The notes below the pieces were generated by a model, which was not told where the DNA came from, did no database searches, and was given only the letters and a program-made list of their open reading frames with translations. A stretch of 64,000 bases of DNA, from NCBI RefSeq assembly GCF_014280235.1, contig NZ_CP047940.1:1240001-1304000 (forward strand). Reading direction: 5' to 3'. Positions 54,675 through 63,727 of this stretch are shown here, one piece after another; within the stretch, counting starts at the first letter, position 1, and every line of letters starts with the position of its first letter. Both the position numbers and the translations under genes were made by a program. The DNA is from Cyanobium sp. NS01 (GTDB lineage: Bacteria; Cyanobacteriota; Cyanobacteriia; PCC-6307; Cyanobiaceae).

Positions 54675-55738
54675 TGGCAGCCGTGCCTCCTGCCCACCCG
54701 CCCAGGAGTCCGCGCCGCCGGCCCAGCACGGGACTGGATGGACGCACTGTGCTGGGCGTGCTGGTGCTGGTGCTGCTGGCCATGCTCACCTGGGCCCTGC
54801 GCTGGGTGTTGCTGGTGCTGTTCGGCGCCGTGGTGCTGGCGGTGTCGCTGGATGTGCCCACCACACTGCTGATGCGGCGGCTGCGCCTGCAGCGCACCCA
54901 GGCCCTGGCCCTGGTGATCGCCATCCTGCTGGTGCTTGGCGCCTGGCTCACCCAGCAGCTGCTGCCGGAGCTGCTGGGCCAGATCAGCCAGCTGGGCCAA
55001 CTGATCCCGGAGGTGGGGGCTCGGCTGGCCGAGCTGATCGCCCGGGTGACCTGGCTGCCCAGGCTCGACCAGACCCTGGAGCGGCTCAACAGCTGGGAGG
55101 GCCTGCAGCCATTGGGCGCCCAGCTGCTCGGCGTGGCAGGGGGAGCCGCCAACAGCACGGTGCAGCTGCTGCTGATGGTGCTGCTGGCGATTCTGCTGGC
55201 CCTCGACCCCCGGCACCACCGACAGCTGGTGGTGGCGATCACTCCGGCCAAGTGGCGCCCGCAGATGGTGCAGCTGCTCGAGGAGTGCCGCGAGGCCCTG
55301 GGGGGCTGGCTGGCGGGCATGACCCTCTCGGCGGTGACGGTGTTTCTGCTCACCTGGGCCGGCCTGAGCCTGCTGCAGGTGCCCCTGGCCCTGCTCAGCT
55401 CCCTGGTGTGCGGCCTGCTCACCTTCGTGCCCACGATCGGCCCCACCGCCGCCACCCTGCTGCCACTGGCCGTGGCGCTGCTGGTGTCGCCCACCAAGGT
55501 GCTGCAGGTGCTGGTGCTGCGCCTGGTGCTGCAGAACGGCGAGGCCTTCCTGCTCACCCCGATCCTGCTCAGCCGCACGGTGAATCTGCTGCCCACCGTG
55601 GCCCTGATGGCCCAGCTCAGCCTGGGCACCCTGCTGGGCCTGCCGGGGGTGCTGCTGGCCCTGCCGCTGGTGGTGGTGCTCCAGGTGATCTTCAGCACCG
55701 TGGTGGTGCAGCGGGTGATGGACCGCTGGACCAGCTGA
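54674..55738 (+). CDS. AI-2E family transporter (second of tandem pair)
   Basis: About 354 residues. Same architecture as the upstream gene: LTFVPTIGPTAATLLPLAVALLVSPTKVL, QNGEAFLLTPILLSRTVN and the C-terminal LLALPLVVVLQVIF. The two differ along their full length, so the duplication is old or they are separately specialised. One-base stop/start overlap means coupled translation and possibly a hetero-oligomer. A proline/arginine-rich N-terminus precedes the first membrane helix. Confidence 0.88.
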   Translation: MAAVPPAHPPRSPRRRPSTGLDGRTVLGVLVLVLLAMLTWALRWVLLVLFGAVVLAVSLDVPTTLLMRRLRLQRTQALALVIAILLVLGAWLTQQLLPELLGQISQLGQLIPEVGARLAELIARVTWLPRLDQTLERLNSWEGLQPLGAQLLGVAGGAANSTVQLLLMVLLAILLALDPRHHRQLVVAITPAKWRPQMVQLLEECREALGGWLAGMTLSAVTVFLLTWAGLSLLQVPLALLSSLVCGLLTFVPTIGPTAATLLPLAVALLVSPTKVLQVLVLRLVLQNGEAFLLTPILLSRTVNLLPTVALMAQLSLGTLLGLPGVLLALPLVVVLQVIFSTVVVQRVMDRWTS

Positions 55739-55745
55739 GCCCGGC

Positions 55746-55931
55746 TCAGCGGTAACGGCGCCAGAGGTCCGGAAGCAGCAGCAGCACCAGCACCGCCAGG
55801 GCGTGATGCACCACGGTGTTCCAGAGGGTGGTGAAGGTGAAGTGGTCGGCCAGCAGGCGCAGATCGAAGCGCAGATCCACCAGGGCAAGCAGGCCCAGCA
55901 GGATCGGCAGGGCCGGAATCGGGCGCTTCAA
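55746..55931 (-). CDS. 61-residue membrane protein of unknown function
   Basis: Translation from a TTG gives KRPIPALPILLGLLALVDLRFDL followed by HFTFTTLWNTVVHHALAVLVLLLLPDLWRRYR, two membrane spans and a basic end. It follows secF by 28 bp on the same strand and ends 7 bp before the convergent AI-2E gene. Real-gene codon bias supports coding. Start is uncertain. It may be the last gene of the pdhB-secD-secF unit. Confidence 0.6.
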   Translation of the reverse strand: MKRPIPALPILLGLLALVDLRFDLRLLADHFTFTTLWNTVVHHALAVLVLLLLPDLWRRYR

Positions 55932-55959
55932 GGCAGGGAGCTCATGGGGGGGATGGCTC

Positions 55960-56931
55960 TCAGGACTTCGCCAGCACGGGGAGCAGGGTCGGCGCCACCG
56001 CCACGCTCGACCAGGCGCCCACCAGCACGCCCACGCTGAGGGCCACGGCGAACCAGAACAGGGTGCTGCCACCGAAGAGAATCAGGGCCACCAACGGCAA
56101 CAGGGTGGTGAAGGTGGTGTAAATGGAGCGGGTGAGGGTGGCGGACACGGCGGCATCGGCCTGATCGGCCAGGGGCAACTCCTTGAGCTGACCCCGTTTT
56201 TCGCGGATGCGATCGAAGATCACCACGGTGTCGTTCACCGAATAGCCGGCAATGGTGAGCAGGGCCACCGCAAACAGGCTGTTCACCTCCACCCCGGCCA
56301 GCAGCCCCAGCCAGGCGAACACCCCGCAGGTGATCAGCACGTCATGGCCCAGACAGAGCAGGGCCAGCAGGGCAAACAGGCGGTCGTAGCGGAAGGTGAT
56401 GTAGGCGGAGATGCCCACGAAGCTCACGGCCAGGGAGATCAGGCTGGCCCGCAGCAGTCGGGCGCCGAGGGTGGGGCCGATCGTCTCCACGGCGAGACCG
56501 GCTGGATCGGTGGGGCCCAGCAGGGACTGCAGACCATCCACCACGGCCTGGCCCTGGGCGGCACTGAGGCTGGGCAGGCGCAGCAGCACCTGCTCTCCGC
56601 CATCGAGAAGCTGCACAGAGGAGCCCCCCAGGCTGGGGGGCCGAGCCCCGTCGTCTTCAACGGGCAGGGTGAGGCCTTCCAGCCGCACTTCCACCGCGTC
56701 GCTGCCGAGCTCAGCGCAGCGCTCTCCACAGAGTCGGGCAATCTGGATCTGGGTGCCGCCGGTGAAATCCAGGCCGAGGCGCAAGGGCGCGCCGATGCTG
56801 GGCGCCCTCCAGGAGAGTCCGAGACCGAGCAGGCTCAGCGCCAGGGCCACGGCGGAGATGGCCCAGAACTGGCGGCGGCGGCGGTTGACCCGCACACCCA
56901 GCAGGCTGCTCAGAAGAGTCATCGGCGCCAA
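55960..56931 (-). CDS. secF: Protein translocase subunit SecF
   Basis: About 323 residues. Partner of SecD; uses the proton gradient to pull secreted proteins through SecYEG. Six membrane helices; conserved LGLDFTGGTQIQI, ITIAGYSVNDTVVIFDRIREKRG in the fourth-helix region and the C-terminal FGGSTLFWFAVAL. Follows secD by 28 bp. Confidence 0.96.
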   Translation of the reverse strand: MAPMTLLSSLLGVRVNRRRRQFWAISAVALALSLLGLGLSWRAPSIGAPLRLGLDFTGGTQIQIARLCGERCAELGSDAVEVRLEGLTLPVEDDGARPPSLGGSSVQLLDGGEQVLLRLPSLSAAQGQAVVDGLQSLLGPTDPAGLAVETIGPTLGARLLRASLISLAVSFVGISAYITFRYDRLFALLALLCLGHDVLITCGVFAWLGLLAGVEVNSLFAVALLTIAGYSVNDTVVIFDRIREKRGQLKELPLADQADAAVSATLTRSIYTTFTTLLPLVALILFGGSTLFWFAVALSVGVLVGAWSSVAVAPTLLPVLAKS

Positions 56932-56959
56932 GGGAACAACACGGAGCGGGGCAGGGAGA

Positions 56960-58480
56960 TCAGGAGGTGGCCGCGGGCAGCTGGATCCGCGGCAGGAAGT
57001 AGCTGGGCCGGCGCAGGGCCGGATAGCTCATCAGCAGCCGCAGCAGCGTACGGGTGCAGGTGAAGGCACTGAACAGGCTGAGCAGCACGCCGATGCCCAG
57101 GGTCACGGCGAAGCCCTTGACGAAGCCCGTGCCCAGGGCAAACAGGGCCACGCAGCTGATCAGGGTGGTGAGCTGGCCATCCAGGATCGAGGAAAAGGCG
57201 AGGCTGAAGCCGGTTTCGATCGAGCGGATCAAGGTGCTGCCCGAGCGCAGCTCGTCCTTGATCCGCTCAAAGATCAGCACGTTGGCGTCCACCGCCATCC
57301 CGAGGGAGAGGATGAAGCCGGCGATGCCCGGCAGGGTCAGCGTCACGGGGATCAGGGCATAGAGCGCCAGGTTGAACAGGGCGTAGAGGCTCAGGGCCAG
57401 CACGGCCACCACTCCGGCCAACCGGTACACCAGCACCATGAACACCGCCACCAGTGCCAGGCCCAGCAGGGCGGCCACCAGGCTGGAGCGGATGTTGTCG
57501 GCGCCGAGCGAGGGACCGACGGTACGCACCTCCACGACCCGAATCGGCAGGGGCAGCGAGCCGCCGCGCAGCTGCACCTCGAGATCCCGCGCCTCTTCGG
57601 CCGTGAAGTTGCCGGTGATGCTGGCGGCCCCGCCGGCGATGCCGGCGGCCTGGAACTCGGGCCCCACGCTGGCCTCACTGATCGAACGGCCATCCAGCAC
57701 GATGCCGAGCAGGCGCCCCGTGCCGGCGATGTTGCGGGTCAGGTTGGCGAACTGTTCACCACCGGTCTGGGTGAAGCTGAGCGTCACCTCCCAGCCACTG
57801 CCGCTCTGCTGCTGCTGGCGTCCGGCCGTGACCAGCTCCTTGCCCGTGAAGGCGGCGGGCTCGTAGAGCGCCACGATCTGGGTGTTCACCGCGTCGAGCA
57901 GCAGCTCCAACTGGTCGATCTCGCTGGCGCCAGCGGGCACGGCGATGTCGAGCTGTCGCAGGGCCTGGGCCAGCTGGTCTTCAGGAAAATCGGCGGGGGG
58001 CTGGGCGGCCTCGTTATCAGCGCCGGCCGCAGCGGGGTTGTTGAGGGCGCTGCGACGCTGGCGCTCAAGGTTCAGCACGGCCTCGGCCTGGCGCTTGAGG
58101 CTCAGCAGCCCCTGCATCTCCTGTTCGGTGCCGGCCCGCTGGGCGCGGAATTCCAGCAGGGCAGTGGAGCCCAGCACCTTGGCGGCCCGGCTGGGGTCCT
58201 GCTCACCGGGAAGTTGCAGCACCAGCTGGTCGTTGCCCACGGTCTGCAGGGTGGACTCGGCCACGCCGAGGCCGTTGATGCGGCGCTCCAGCACCTCCTT
58301 CACCGCTTCGAGCTGTTCCTGATCCACCGACGTGATCGCGCCGGCGGGCATCACCTGCAGGGTCAGCTGGCTACCGCCGCGCAGGTCGAGGCCCAGCTGC
58401 AGCGGGAAGGTGACGAGCAGGGCCGAGGCGGCGATCGCCAGGGCCAGGATCAGGGCGAACCACCCCTGTTGTCGTGCCAT
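56960..58480 (-). CDS. secD: Protein translocase subunit SecD
   Basis: About 506 residues. N-terminal membrane helix, LGLDLRGGSQLTLQV, a large periplasmic P1 domain with a glutamine/alanine-rich insertion (about 155-195), then the C-terminal RND-type helices with GIAGFILSLGMAVDANVLIFERIKDELRSG. Begins 1 bp after the pdhB stop. Works with SecF. Confidence 0.96.
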   Translation of the reverse strand: MARQQGWFALILALAIAASALLVTFPLQLGLDLRGGSQLTLQVMPAGAITSVDQEQLEAVKEVLERRINGLGVAESTLQTVGNDQLVLQLPGEQDPSRAAKVLGSTALLEFRAQRAGTEQEMQGLLSLKRQAEAVLNLERQRRSALNNPAAAGADNEAAQPPADFPEDQLAQALRQLDIAVPAGASEIDQLELLLDAVNTQIVALYEPAAFTGKELVTAGRQQQQSGSGWEVTLSFTQTGGEQFANLTRNIAGTGRLLGIVLDGRSISEASVGPEFQAAGIAGGAASITGNFTAEEARDLEVQLRGGSLPLPIRVVEVRTVGPSLGADNIRSSLVAALLGLALVAVFMVLVYRLAGVVAVLALSLYALFNLALYALIPVTLTLPGIAGFILSLGMAVDANVLIFERIKDELRSGSTLIRSIETGFSLAFSSILDGQLTTLISCVALFALGTGFVKGFAVTLGIGVLLSLFSAFTCTRTLLRLLMSYPALRRPSYFLPRIQLPAATS

Positions 58481-58481
58481 C

Positions 58482-59465
58482 TCAGAACGACCCGCTGGTG
58501 AGGTCCTGGGCGGCTTTGACGATCTGATGGGGCTGGATGATCGTGAGGTTTTCGAGCCCGCCGTTGTACGGGGTGGGGATGTCCTGGGAGGAGAGCCGCA
58601 GCGGCCGGGCGTCGAGGTCGTCGAAGCAGTGCTCGGTGATCAGGGCCAGCAGCTCGGCGCCGATGCCGCCGGTCTTCATGCATTCCTCCACCACGATCAC
58701 CTTGTGGGTCTTGCGGATCGAACGGGCGATGGTGGCCATGTCGAAGGGCTTGAGGCTGACCAGGTCGATCAGCTCCACATCGATCCCCTCAGCCTCGAGC
58801 TGTTGCACGGCCTTGAGACAGTGCTGCCGCATGCGCGAATAGGTGAGGATCGTCACATCGCTGCCCTCGCGCACCACCTCGGCCTGATCGAGGGCGCAGA
58901 TGTAATCGCCTTCGGGAATGTCTTCGCTGAGGTTGTAGAGCAGCACGTGCTCAAAGAAGAGCACCGGGTTGTTGTCACGGATCGCCGCCTTCATCAGCCC
59001 CTTGGCATTGGTGGGCGTGCTCACCGCCACGATCTTGATGCCCGGAACGGCATGGAAGTAGGCCTCGAGCCGCTGGCTGTGCTCAGCGCCGAGCTGGCGG
59101 CCGACGCCGCCGGGTCCGCGCACCACGGCCGGAATCGTGTAGTTACCGCCGCTGGTGTAACGCAGCATCCCCATGTTGTTGGAGATCTGGTTGAAGGCCA
59201 GCAGCAGGAAGCCCATGTTCATGCCCTCCACGATCGGCCGCAGGCCGGTCATGGCAGCCCCCACGGCCATGCCGGTGAAGCTGTTCTCGGCGATCGGGGT
59301 GTCCAGCACCCGCAGCTCGCCGTACTTCTCGTAGAGGTCCTTGGTCACCTTGTAGGAGCCGCCGTACTGGCCCACGTCCTCCCCCATCACGCAGACATAG
59401 GGATCGCGGGCCATCTCCTCGTCGATGGCTTCGCGGAGAGCGTTGAACAGCAGCGTTTCGGCCAC
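58482..59465 (-). CDS. pdhB: Pyruvate dehydrogenase E1 component, beta subunit
   Basis: About 327 residues. With the alpha subunit (elsewhere) decarboxylates pyruvate to acetyl-CoA precursor using thiamine diphosphate. Motifs: [51 protein letters not shown] and [14 protein letters not shown]. Normal length. Leads directly into secD, an arrangement that recurs in picocyanobacteria as far as I recall. Confidence 0.96.
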   Translation of the reverse strand: MAETLLFNALREAIDEEMARDPYVCVMGEDVGQYGGSYKVTKDLYEKYGELRVLDTPIAENSFTGMAVGAAMTGLRPIVEGMNMGFLLLAFNQISNNMGMLRYTSGGNYTIPAVVRGPGGVGRQLGAEHSQRLEAYFHAVPGIKIVAVSTPTNAKGLMKAAIRDNNPVLFFEHVLLYNLSEDIPEGDYICALDQAEVVREGSDVTILTYSRMRQHCLKAVQQLEAEGIDVELIDLVSLKPFDMATIARSIRKTHKVIVVEECMKTGGIGAELLALITEHCFDDLDARPLRLSSQDIPTPYNGGLENLTIIQPHQIVKAAQDLTSGSF

Positions 59466-59530
59466 GCGTTGGCAAGCACCGACTGGGCGCCAACCTATCT
59501 CAGCCTCAGGCGCATCTCGGCCTGAAGCGC

Positions 59531-59626
59531 TCAGCCGCCAGCGGCAAAGGTGCTGAGGATCAGCACCGAAAGCAACATGCCCGGCAGCAGCAGGGTGACC
59601 AGCAGGCCCAGATCGTGCAGTGTCAT
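59531..59626 (-). CDS. 31-residue single-span membrane protein
   Basis: Reads [20 protein letters not shown] then [11 protein letters not shown]. One continuous hydrophobic helix with a short polar start. It lies exactly between DUF3082 (9 bp upstream) and pdhB (65 bp downstream) on the same strand, where an unexplained gap would otherwise exist. Its size and composition resemble small photosystem, cytochrome b6f or NDH-1 subunits, but I cannot match it to PsbX, PetL, PsaM, Ycf12 or others. Confidence 0.65.
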   Translation of the reverse strand: MTLHDLGLLVTLLLPGMLLSVLILSTFAAGG

Positions 59627-59635
59627 GACGGCAGG

Positions 59636-60007
59636 CTAGGTGGCCTCCTCCGCTTCGGTGTCGCCGCTGTGAGCGGATGGGGATCCAGGCGCCAGGCTGC
59701 GCACGAACACCAGGCCCAGACCCAGGGCGATGAAGCCGAAGGTGAAGGTGGCCAGGAAGCTCATGCCGATGATCAGCGTCTTGAGCGCCGTGGCGATGCT
59801 CTGGGCGATGGCGGAGTCGTAGTGGGGCGGGTGGGCGCCGTAGTACAGCACCACGCGCTGGCTCAGGCCCAGGGTGAGCCAGCCCAGCATCCCTGCCGTC
59901 AGAGATCCCGATAGAAAACTGAGGGGCCCCTTGCGGGGTCTCTCGCTGGGGGCCTCTGAGGAGGCACCGGCGGGGCCGTCGTTGGATGGGGAAGGGAGCT
60001 CAGTCAC
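59636..60007 (-). CDS. DUF3082 membrane protein
   Basis: About 123 residues from a GTG. Disordered start ([19 protein letters not shown]), then [30 protein letters not shown] and a second hydrophobic stretch ([31 protein letters not shown]), matching the cyanobacterial/plastid DUF3082 family, which has two to three membrane spans and unknown function. Overlaps ispE by GTGA. Confidence 0.85.
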   Translation of the reverse strand: MTELPSPSNDGPAGASSEAPSERPRKGPLSFLSGSLTAGMLGWLTLGLSQRVVLYYGAHPPHYDSAIAQSIATALKTLIIGMSFLATFTFGFIALGLGLVFVRSLAPGSPSAHSGDTEAEEAT

Positions 60008-60939
60008 GCCTCCAGGCTGACACCTTGCGGCCGCAGGGGGCAGGTCCAGCTGTCGAATCCAGCGGCGGCGAGATCGGAGGCAAGGCTGGCCTGGCTGCGG
60101 CGGGCCGCCTCCAGATCGGCGAACAGGGCGAACAGGCTGGGCCCGGAGCCGCTCATCGCCACGGCCAGGGCCGCGTCGGCGCGGCGAAGCAGGGCCAGCC
60201 CCTGGCGCACCGTGGCTTCGGCAGGTTCCACCACCGCCTGCAGATCGTTGCGCAGGGGCGGCAGCGCCTCCAGACCCTGCAGGGCCCGCAGCAATGGCCC
60301 CTGCCGCAGGGCCTGGCGCCGCTGCTCGAAGGCCGCTTCGCCCTCCAGGTAGCTCGCCTGCCGCTGCTGGCGGCTCTGCCGGTAGGCCCAGGGGGTGCTG
60401 ACGCTGGCGGCCGGATGCTTGAGCAGCAGCACGGCCCAACCGCCACCCCGGGGCGCCGGCTGGGCTTCGAGCCGCTCCCCCCGCCCGAAGCAGAGCTGGG
60501 TGCCGCCGCCGATGCAGAAGGGCATGTCGGAGCCCAGCTCGGCCGCCATCAGCGCCAGCTCAGCCTCGCTGTAGCCCAGACCCCAGAGATGGTTCAACCC
60601 CACCAGGGCGGCGGCGCCATTGCTGGAGCCCCCCGCCAGGCCGGCTCCCACGGGGATGCGCTTGTCGAGGTGCAGGTGAGCGCCGAGCTCGGGCAGTCCT
60701 GCCCGGGCCTTGAGCAGCTCAGCCGCCCTCACGATCAGGTTGGCGCCGTCCGTGGGCAGGCTGGGGTTGTCGCAGCTCAGCTGAATCCGGCCATCGGCGC
60801 TGGGACTGAGCCGCAGCCGATCGAGCAGCGCGATGGTCTGCATCACCATGGCCAGCTCGTGGAAGCCGTCGCCGCGCAGGCCGAGCACCTCCAGATGCAG
60901 GTTGATCTTGGCCGGGGACCACACGATCAGTTCAGCCAT
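60004..60939 (-). CDS. ispE: 4-diphosphocytidyl-2-C-methyl-D-erythritol kinase
   Basis: About 311 residues. Phosphorylates CDP-ME in the MEP isoprenoid pathway, which supplies carotenoids and the chlorophyll phytyl tail (see chlP). GHMP kinase motifs: [23 protein letters not shown] at the start, [17 protein letters not shown] as ATP loop, and the C-terminal [14 protein letters not shown]. Normal length. Preceded by rsmA at 27 bp. Confidence 0.96.
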   Translation of the reverse strand: MAELIVWSPAKINLHLEVLGLRGDGFHELAMVMQTIALLDRLRLSPSADGRIQLSCDNPSLPTDGANLIVRAAELLKARAGLPELGAHLHLDKRIPVGAGLAGGSSNGAAALVGLNHLWGLGYSEAELALMAAELGSDMPFCIGGGTQLCFGRGERLEAQPAPRGGGWAVLLLKHPAASVSTPWAYRQSRQQRQASYLEGEAAFEQRRQALRQGPLLRALQGLEALPPLRNDLQAVVEPAEATVRQGLALLRRADAALAVAMSGSGPSLFALFADLEAARRSQASLASDLAAAGFDSWTCPLRPQGVSLEA

Positions 60940-60966
60940 GGCTGCGCCCGGGCAACGGCACCCGAT

Positions 60967-61776
60967 TCAACTGGGCCGATTCAAGCCCGCCGCCAGGGCC
61001 AGCCAGGCCGCCGGCGCGAGCTCCTGGGGCCGCTGCTGCAGGCTCACACCGGCGCTCTCGGCCACGGCATCCAGCTGCGGCGGCGAGGCCAGGCCCGCCA
61101 GGCTGTTGCGCAGCATCTTGCGGCGGGTGGCGAAGCAGCGGCGCAGCAGCTGTTCGGTGGCCCGGGCCAGGGCGGGCTCCGGCCGCTGCTGCGGAGGGTG
61201 GGGATCAATCACGATCACCTCCGAATGCACCTTCGGCGGGGGCTGGAAGCAACGGGGGGGCACGGCGCAGACGCCGCGGCACTCGCCCAGCAGCTGCATG
61301 CGCACGCTGAGGGCGGAATAGGCGGAGCTGCCCGGCCGGCAGCGGATCCGCTCGCCCACCTCCTGCTGCAGCAGCAGCACCAGCCGCCGGTAGGGCGGGC
61401 TCACGGGCTGATCGAGCCGGCCCACGAGCCGCTCCAGCAGTGGACCGGTGATGTTGTAGGGGATGTTGGCCACCACCTTGTGGGCCTCGGGCAGGGGCAC
61501 GGCCAGGGCATCGCCTTCCAGAAGCTGGAAGCGCTGATCGGCACCGAAGCGCTGCTGCAGGCCGGCCACCAGGTCGCGGTCGAGCTCGATGGCAGCCACC
61601 CGGGCGGCCGGGCTGGCCAGCAGGCGCTCGCTGAGGGCGCCCCGGCCAGGACCGATTTCCAGCACCACCTCCCCCGCCTCCAGCTCGGCGGCCGCCACGA
61701 TCCGATCCAGCACGGCCCCGTCCATCAGCCAGTGCTGGCCGAAGCGCTTGCGGGCGCGATGGGCGGCGAAGGTCAT
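60967..61776 (-). CDS. rsmA: 16S rRNA dimethyladenosine transferase
   Basis: About 269 residues. Dimethylates two adenosines in the 3' hairpin of 16S rRNA. Begins with ARKRFGQHWLMD, followed by the SAM motif VVLEIGPGRGALSERLL, the catalytic NIPYNITGPLLERL and the C-terminal FATRRKMLRNSL. ATG 61776 chosen as it sits just before the conserved start. First gene of the rsmA-ispE-DUF3082-pdhB-secDF run. Confidence 0.96.
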   Translation of the reverse strand: MTFAAHRARKRFGQHWLMDGAVLDRIVAAAELEAGEVVLEIGPGRGALSERLLASPAARVAAIELDRDLVAGLQQRFGADQRFQLLEGDALAVPLPEAHKVVANIPYNITGPLLERLVGRLDQPVSPPYRRLVLLLQQEVGERIRCRPGSSAYSALSVRMQLLGECRGVCAVPPRCFQPPPKVHSEVIVIDPHPPQQRPEPALARATEQLLRRCFATRRKMLRNSLAGLASPPQLDAVAESAGVSLQQRPQELAPAAWLALAAGLNRPS

Positions 61777-61857
61777 GGTGGGGCGGGCACGGACCTCAGC
61801 CTGCCTGTCCGCCGGCGCCAGCGCCGCTAGTAAGGGTGTAGCCCTTCTGCTGGCGCC

Positions 61858-62166
61858 ATGGCTCACGCTTCTCCCCCCCTGGCTCCGGTCTGCGCCCTGG
61901 CCGCTGCCCTGGCCGCTGCGGTGGCCACCGCTCTGGCAGGGGCCGCGCCAGCCCTGGCCGGCAGTGCCACGGCCTCGTCGATCTGGAACCGGGAGAATGC
62001 GCTGCAGCGGGCCCGCGAACAGATGCCGGCCGGAGCCACCGAGACCCGGGAGCGCTGTGAGGAGATTGAGGTGGGGATGAACAACGTGCGCTATCGCTGC
62101 ACCGTGTGGTTCGACCCCGCGGCCCCCTCGCCGAGCGGCGATGGCGCCCAGGAGGCCACACCCTGA
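61858..62166 (+). CDS. Small secreted protein of unknown function
   Basis: About 102 residues. Signal peptide with alanine/leucine core and A-L-A-G site, then a mature part with WNRENALQRAREQMPAGATETRERCEEIEVGMNNVRYRCTVWFD, containing two cysteines that could pair, and an acidic tail. Looks like a conserved cyanobacterial periplasmic/lumenal protein. Divergent from rsmA by 81 bp. No family name known to me. Confidence 0.75.
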   Translation: MAHASPPLAPVCALAAALAAAVATALAGAAPALAGSATASSIWNRENALQRAREQMPAGATETRERCEEIEVGMNNVRYRCTVWFDPAAPSPSGDGAQEATP

Positions 62167-62193
62167 ACAGGGGGCCCGGCCTGCGGCGCCCGT

Positions 62194-62562
62194 TCAGAAG
62201 CTCACTTGAATCCAGCGCACCGCCCGGCGCGAGGGGGGCAGCGCCACCAGGGCATAGACCAGTTCCACGGGGCAGTCGGCCCAGGCGGGGTGGGCCTCCA
62301 GCCAGCAGCTCCAGGCCCGCTGCAGCCTGAGCCGCTTGCGGGGCCCCAGGGACGCCTGGCCCCAGCCGTCGGGGCCGCAGCGGGAGCGGGCCTTCACCTC
62401 CACCAGCAGCAGCCGCTGCGGCTTGCTGAGCACCAGGTCGAGCTCGCCCCAGCGGCAGCGCCACTGCCGCGAGTGCAGGGTCCAGCCGCGGGAGCCCAGC
62501 AGGCGCAGGGCCCGCTGTTCGGCCCAGTCTCCCCGCCGCTGCAGGGTCGATCGCGCCGCCAT
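62194..62562 (-). CDS. YraN / UPF0102 endonuclease-like protein
   Basis: About 122 residues. Pattern GDWAEQRALRLLGSRGWTLHSRQWRCRWGELDLVL followed by LLLVEVKARS fits the UPF0102 restriction-endonuclease-like fold (G-E-x-D...E-V-K). Members bear nuclease motifs but the role is unclear. ATG 62562; upstream in-frame sequence is proline/alanine-rich and lacks similarity. Confidence 0.88.
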   Translation of the reverse strand: MAARSTLQRRGDWAEQRALRLLGSRGWTLHSRQWRCRWGELDLVLSKPQRLLLVEVKARSRCGPDGWGQASLGPRKRLRLQRAWSCWLEAHPAWADCPVELVYALVALPPSRRAVRWIQVSF

Positions 62563-62710
62563 TCCCTGCTCCGCTGGGGGCGCCGGCGGCCGGCGCCCGA
62601 TCCTGCCGGGCAGCATTGCCACAGCCGCTGGCCAAGCGGGTGCCACAGGAGCCGATGCGGTGCATCAGCATGAGCTGTCCGATCCAGCGGCCAGCGGCCG
62701 CATCAGCCCG

Positions 62711-63253
62711 ATGGCCGTGCCCCCCACTCCTGAGAGCCCGCTCTCTGCCGTCGCACCCGGCCGGGCCGGCTGGTGGCCCCGGCGTGGCGGGGTGTGGCTC
62801 AGTCTGGTGCTGGCTCTGATCCTGTGGAGTCCGGCATCGGCCTTCGCCGCCGTGGATGTGGCCAAGCAGGTGTTGATCGGTGCCGACTATCACGGCCAGG
62901 ACCTGCGCGGCGGCACCTTCAACCTCACCAACCTGCGCGACGCCGACCTCTCGGGCTCCGATCTGCAGGGAGCGAGCCTCTACGGCGCCAAATTGCAGGA
63001 TGCCGACATGAGCAACACCAACCTGCGCGAGGCCACCCTCGATTCAGCGGTGTTCAACGGCACCGATCTCACCAACGCCGTGCTGGAGGATGCCTTCGCC
63101 TTCAACGCCAAGTTCACGGACGTGATCATTGACGGCGCCGACTTCACCAATGTGCCCCTGCGCGGCGATGCTCTCAAGGTGCTCTGCGCGGCGGCCCGGG
63201 GCACCAATCCGATCACCGGGCGCGACACCCGGGACAGCCTCAACTGCGGCTGA
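62711..63253 (+). CDS. Lumenal/periplasmic pentapeptide-repeat protein
   Basis: About 180 residues. Signal peptide (basic start, GVWLSLVLALILW core, SAFAAVD cleavage), about 17 tandem pentapeptides (LRDADLSGSDLQGASLYGAKL...), and a C-terminal cap CAAARGTNPITGRDTRDSLNC. The same cap appears in the protein at 399-923 and in thylakoid-lumen pentapeptide proteins of plants. Function unknown. Confidence 0.9.
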   Translation: MAVPPTPESPLSAVAPGRAGWWPRRGGVWLSLVLALILWSPASAFAAVDVAKQVLIGADYHGQDLRGGTFNLTNLRDADLSGSDLQGASLYGAKLQDADMSNTNLREATLDSAVFNGTDLTNAVLEDAFAFNAKFTDVIIDGADFTNVPLRGDALKVLCAAARGTNPITGRDTRDSLNCG

Positions 63254-63283
63254 GCGCCGACCCAGATCCGCCTCACCTGTGCC

Positions 63284-63727
63284 ATGAGTTTCGACGCCCA
63301 AAGCCTGGAGCGCCTGCGTCAGCTGGGCCGTTCGCTGCCCAAGCCCCTGCCCGTCCCCGAGCCCCCCGCGGCCCGCAGACCCAGGGCCGACCAGCCCCGC
63401 CACAAGCTGGAAACGGAGACCAATCCGGAGACGCTCTTCGCTGAGCTGATTCAGGCCAGCGCCGATGGCACCGTGCCGCCGCACCTGCTGGATCGGCTGC
63501 GGACGCTGGAGGCCGCCCGTCTGAAGCGCCAACCGGCGCCTGCGACAACGCCTGGCTCGAGGGCCGAAGCGCCATCAAATCGGGAGTCGTCCCGCCCCGG
63601 CAAAGCCAACGCCAGCAGCAACGGCAAGGGTCTGGGCCGCCCCGACCCCCGGCTGATCGGCGAACATCAGGAGCTCTACACGGCCTTCCAGCAACTGCTG
63701 CTGGAAGACGACGAAGCCCTGCCTTGA
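63284..63727 (+). CDS. Unknown protein with disordered regions
   Basis: About 147 residues. A helical start (SLERLRQLGRSLPKPLP), a short ordered segment (ETNPETLFAELIQASADGTVPPHLLDRLRTLEAARL), a charged disordered linker and a C-terminal LIGEHQELYTAFQQLLLEDDE. Family not recognised. Its stop overlaps the following gene's likely TTG start (TTGA). Confidence 0.75.
   Translation: MSFDAQSLERLRQLGRSLPKPLPVPEPPAARRPRADQPRHKLETETNPETLFAELIQASADGTVPPHLLDRLRTLEAARLKRQPAPATTPGSRAEAPSNRESSRPGKANASSNGKGLGRPDPRLIGEHQELYTAFQQLLLEDDEALP

Noticed and set aside
54467-55888. Gln/His-rich minus-strand frames opposite the AI-2E genes
   Set aside because: Shadow frames of Leu/Val-rich membrane proteins.
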